Shown: positions 20,601 through 26,600 of the stretch, one piece after another
How the letters are laid out: each line of letters starts with the position of its first letter
Position numbering within the stretch: the stretch's first letter is position 1
IMG/VR virus record: IMGVR_UViG_3300010885_047854
Location: 1 to 43,635 of that record
Reading direction: 5' to 3' (one strand)
Source: a virus
Length of the DNA: 43,635 bases
Made by a program: the position numbers and the translations under genes
Notes under the pieces: model-generated
Seen by the model: only the letters and a program-made list of their open reading frames with translations
The model's database searches: none
What the model was told of the DNA's origin: nothing

Positions 20601-23600
20601 CCAGAGCGCCAAAGACGCCTACTTTGCCGAGCGTGGCTTTGACAAAGCCAGCGACGACATCTACTACTCCAGCAGCCGCGACCTGCTCGTCACCGACGCC
20701 CGTGACCCCAACGTCCTCCAGCGTCCCGATGGCAGCGTCCAGCCCATCGACCTCCAGATCAAGACAGTCTCACCACGCCAAGCCGAGCGCTACGAAACCA
20801 TGGTCGCCGCACAGCAGAAAGGCTTGGCCAGCAGCGACCGCAACCAACCCTACACCGCCGCCATCGAAAAGGCAGGCATCCGCCCCGCCATCAGCGTCAA
20901 CGGCAAGCCCTACACCGGCACCCCTGGCATGTGGCACCCGGAAATCCTCGCCCACTACGTCTGGAAGAACATCTATACCCCGCAGCAACGCCGCGATGAC
21001 CCTTACCAAGTCAAAGCCGGGAAATTTGCATTGGAAGAGTGGATGGATAGTCGCGGCAGTGGCTTCGATGATTTCGGATTCCTCACCAACGAAGGCAAAT
21101 TCATCGACCGCGAGGAAGCCTTCGAGTACATCACCAAACGTGGGCTCAAACTCCCCGAAGACTCCTACAGCCAACGCCACAGCAGCCTCGATAGCAGTGA
21201 CCTACTCAACCTTGGAGCCTCCGACCGCAAAGGAATGACTGCCCAAGAAGCGCAGGCAGCAGGCTACACCCTTACGGCCTACCGTGGCGTCAGCAAAAAG
21301 AAGCCCTTCAACGACTCTGACACCGTCTGGGCCACCACCAACCGCGATGTCGCCGACAGCTACGCCGCCGAGGTCTTCGGCTACGAGGACCCTGACATAG
21401 TCGAACTGCGCATCAACCCCACCGGAATCCCGCGCAGCGACATGCGGAAACTCAACGATGCCCAACGCGAAGCCTTGGGAACCGATGAATCCGGCAACCC
21501 TCAGCAAGTCGGGATCTACGCCAATTCGGACGACTCACCCCTCGGTAGTAGCTACCCACAGACCGCCCTGCACGTCCCGAAAACCGCCGCCCTCGTCAAA
21601 AAGGCCGACGGCCTGTATCATCCGCTCTCCCCTCTTCCAGCTAGTGCCTCCGACCGCACACCCACCGCATCCTCACGCCGCCTGGAAACCGAGATGGACT
21701 GGGACATGCTGCGCGAGGACATGGACGGAGAAGCCGATCTCATCGGTGGAGCAGGTGGTCGGGCAGGTCGCCAAAGCTATGAACTCCAAGACGCCATCGC
21801 TTTATTCGTTGACTACGCTCGCACCAAGGCAACGCAAACGCTCGAGCAATCCCTCAAGCAGTTTGACGGTCCTCGCAAATCGCAACTGCGCTTGGTGCTA
21901 AAGGCCATCCGAGACGAAGATTCCAAGAAATCCCCACTCCCCGCCGCAGACCGCATCCTCGCCGCTGCCGCCAAGACCAACACCAACCCGTCCAAGGCAC
22001 AGATCGATGCCGAGAACTACGAAACCGGCAAGGTCACCGTCCACGGCCTGCGCCTGAGCATCGAGAACCCCGCTGGCAGCGTGCGCAAAGGCACCGATGC
22101 CAATGGCAAAGCCTGGGAAGTCACCATGCCGCACCACTACGGACGCATCCTCGGCACCACCGGAGCGGACAAGGATCACGTCGATTTCTTCCTCGGCCCC
22201 GATCCGACCAGCCCCATGGCCTTCGTCATCAACCAGAAGAAACCCGGCAACGGCCACTTCGACGAGCACAAGGTCATGCTCGGCTTCACCAACCCAGGCA
22301 CCGCCGCCCGTGGCTACCTCGACAGCTACAGCCCCGGCTGGCGTGGATACAGCAGCATCGTCCCCATGACGATCCCCCAGTTCAAGCACTGGCTGGACAC
22401 CGGCAAAATGGGCGAGGCTGTGATCAAGGCACCCGTGGTATCAATTGATACCGCCAAGCCCAATCCGACTCGCTCAGCGACTCGCCCAGCGACCACCCAC
22501 ACCCTGCCGGACGGCTACCAACTCACCGGCCCAGGCCTGCACCTGCTGCCAGCCTCGGTGCGCGCCTACCACGGCACGCCGCACGATGTGGACAAATTCA
22601 GCCTCGCCAAGATCGGCACAGGCGAAGGTGCCCAGGTTTACGGCTGGGGCCTGTATTTTGCGAGTTCAAAAGTAGTGGCTGACGACTATGCCAAAAAGCT
22701 CGGGGCTAAAGCGTGGAGGCTGGTGGCAGAATACCCAAGCGTCACCGCCGAGGCAGCATACAAAGCCAAAGGCACACTTGGCTATAAAGGCAACAAGCTG
22801 GACGCTAAAAGAGAAATCCAGTCAGAACTTCGCGACGGGATTATTACGCAAGCGGTGGCTGATGAGGCTCTATACTTGATCGACACGGCAGAAGGTGGAG
22901 GCGGCAACCTCTACACCGTCGAACTCCTGCCAGATGAGGCGGATTTCTTGGACTGGGATAAGCCAATCAATGGCATGCTTCAGTTCAATCTTGAATTAGC
23001 ATTTGATGGAAAGTCCGTTAGCGACCCTTCCAACTTTTCCAAGTGGGACAGACTTGCGTCAGACGTGAAGGATGGAGTCACAGGCAAGGATTTGTATGAC
23101 CTCCTTGTTCATTCTATGGGAGGACAGAAAAGCATCGAGGGGATGAAGGCAGCGTCCGAGTTGCTCGCATCTCTCGGCATCCCAGGCATTCGCTACCTAG
23201 ACGGCAATAGCCGCTTCAAGATTGAGCAAACCAGCCACGCATGGGAAGTGCTGACCAGCACTGGCAAACTGGTCGCCAAGGAGGATACCAAAGAAGCCGC
23301 CAAAGCGGCCATGGCTCGACTGCAAACCCACAACTACGTCCTCTTCGACGACAAACTCGTCAAGATCATCGAGCGCAACGGCACTCCCATCGACACCCCA
23401 GCACTGGCAAGTAGTGATAAATCGCCGTCCGCCCACACCTTCAAAAACCCACGCCTGAAGGCATGGGCCAACGTGCCAGGGCAAGGCAATCCCGACAGCC
23501 TGCAAACCGGCTACATCTCGGGTAAGCACAGCGCCGACATCGCCCAACGTGCGAAGGAGCGTGGCGACATTGGACTCCTGATCACGCCCCTGATCCCAAG

Positions 23601-26600
23601 CTACGTCAACCACACGAGCAACTACCCATTCATCGCAGTGGACAACGGCGTGTTCTCCAAGGCCACCCCATTCAGCCCTGAAAACTTTAAGGCCATCGTC
23701 TCCAAACTCGCCAGCGATGCCACCCTCCGCAACAAAACGCTGTTCGTGGTCGCACCAGACGTCGTGGGAGATGCCACAGCCACCTTGCAGAAGTTCCCAT
23801 CCTGGGCGCAGTGGATTCATGCGAAAGACTTGCCAGTGGCACTGGCGGCACAAGATGGCCTTGAGGACATGCTCGAGCAGATCCCATGGAAGGACGTCGA
23901 CGTCCTCTTCATCGGTGGCTCGACCGAATGGAAGACCGGCGAACTAAGCATGAAGCAGCGCGCCAAATGGGCTAAACTGTTCATGGAAACGCAAAGGCAC
24001 GGCATCCCCATCCACATGGGCCGAGTCAACACCAATGAGCGTATCGCCGGCGTCGCTCAGCTCGTCGGAGCATCAACCGTCGATGGCACCTTCCTGGCGT
24101 TCGGACCAGACAAGAACCTGCCCAAACTCGAGGAGATGCTGGACCGTCTCAATGTGGACGATAAAGACCTCGGTGGCCAGACCTTCCCAGAACTCGGACG
24201 CGCGCCTTCCATCCAAGAACTCTACGACCTCGCCCTGGATGAAAACATCCGAGAACCCGACCAACTCGGTGCCTACGAACCCGCCGCCAAAGAGATCAAC
24301 GCTATCCGCGTCAGTCTCGGACTACCAAGCATGGATGGGCATCGTGACCAACTGGAGCTCACCCTCGCCGCTTCCCCCCGCCAGATCCTCGACGCCAATG
24401 GAGCTAAGCAGCCTCTCCCCGCAGCGCCAGACCTTGAAGACTACCAGCCTTGGGGCAAAGACAAAGCCAACCGCGACAGCGAGTGGAAGCGCTACCGCAC
24501 CGACAGGGCCAAGTGGGAAGCCAAGGTCGCTGAGTTTGCCAGCAAGCAGGGCAATCTTGGCACCTTCCTCGCCCCTCTGAAAAGCTACCCCTCCGGCCAG
24601 GCTTACCACGAAGCCCGCATCATCACCCGCGTCCCTGGCGATGCCACACGCTGGCGTGCCACCATCTTCGGCCAGCAGCCGATCACCGCCACAAGCATCC
24701 CCGTCGGCGACTGGGCGAACAACGCCTGGGTCCCCGTGGCCCACAACGAGTTCGAGACAAAGGCCGAGGCCTACCAATCCACCGCGAACAGCATGCCCGA
24801 AGGTTACACCTTCAGCACCCAACCGCTATTCGCTTCCAATCGCACCACCCTCGCCGCTGCACCGCGTTTTGTGGAGCAAGTCTCACGCGCCAGCTTCAAC
24901 CACCTCGACCGCAAGCTGACCGCCGCCATCGCCCGCCAGGCGAAGCGTGTGACCTCGACCGATGCCGTCACCGCTGCCACCCAAGCCGCCGCAGCTTGGT
25001 GGAACCAGGACACCCCTGGCGTCTCCACCCTGCGCAGCCTGAAGGAACTGGTGCAGCGCGAACTCATCCCGGAAACCGTGCTGCCGCGCGAGGTCATGAG
25101 CGCGATGCGCGAGATGCAGATCAAGCAAAGCATGGGCCAGCAGAAAGCCCTCGACGTGGGCCGCGCCCTCAGTGGCAAGCCGAAGTTCTCCGACCTGCAC
25201 TACCCGCCGGAGTTCGTCGAGAACCCGATGCACCGTGAGCAGATGTTCACGGCCATGGAAACCGGCACGGTAGGCACCCTACCACCTGCGCTCCAGAAGA
25301 TGGCCCAGCAACTGCGCCAGATGCTTGTGGATGCCGGACGCGAGGCCGTGACCCAGGGCCGCATGAACCCCGACACCTTCGAGGGCCTGCGCACCAACTT
25401 CATGCCGCGCTTCACCAAGGAGGAAGCCCAGGCCAATGCTGGCGACTTCGCCAAGCGCTTCAAACTCGGCGTGAAAGACATCCTCGCCCAGCGTTCGACC
25501 GCGTTCCACATCACCGACCAAGCCCGCAAGGACAAGACCGGCCTGCCGCAAATTGTGAGCCACTCCAAAGGCAAATGGCGCTTCGACAGCCAACAGTCCC
25601 GCGATGCCTACTACGAGGACCTGATCAACCGCCAGACCCTCGAAGGCGATCTCGCCAAGAACGACATGGCCTGGATGAACCGTGGCGATGCCCGTGCCCT
25701 GCGCGCCATCACGCCCGACATGCTGAAGGCACCGGCCACCATGACCAAGGAGCAGCGCGACGTCGTCGCCCGCGTCCAGCGCCAGTTGCGCCAGCAGTTC
25801 AAAAAGGAGTCACCCTACGAGCCTGCAGACCTGGTCAAAGACCCCGTCTATGCGGTCATGCGCTACCTCGCGCAGATGACCCACGACAACGCCACCGCGG
25901 AGTTCTTTAACATCATCGCCAGCAACGCCGACTGGACCAGCCCCACGGAAATGAAGGGATTCAAGGAGATCCCCGACAATGACCGCTTCGGTGCTCTGGC
26001 TGGCAAGTTTGTCCGCAAAGACATCGCCGATCAGGTCATGGAGCTGGCCAACACGCCCGAGATGGTGATCCAACTCTACGACACCCTCCTGCGCCTCTGG
26101 AAGACCGGCAAGACCGTGCTAAACCCAGCGACCCATGCCCGCAATGTCATCGGCAACTTGCCCTTCGCCCAGTTCGCCGGCAACAACGCGCTGAACCCCG
26201 CCAACTGGACGCACTACGGCCACGCCTTCCGCACCCTGCGTGCCGGCGGCGATGAATACCGTCACCTCTACGAATCCGGCGTTCTCGGTGCCGACTACGC
26301 CAGCACGGAACTGCGCGCCGCCCTGGAAAGCATCGTCCCCGTGGTCCAGGAGGACGACAGCAGCAACCCGCTCAAGCATTTGCTCGCCCTCGGCAATCGC
26401 GCCGCTCAATGGGGCAAAGCACACTCGCTGGCCAACGTCGCCACCCTGTCCACCGTCGGTGCCACCGCTGGCTTCATCGCCGCCGGTCCCCTCGGTGCGC
26501 TCGCTGGCGCTGCCTTGGCAGGTGCCGCCAACCCGATCTACCGTGGCGCACTCTTTGCCTACCGCATGGAGGACGATCTCTTCAAAGCCGCCGCTTTCTT

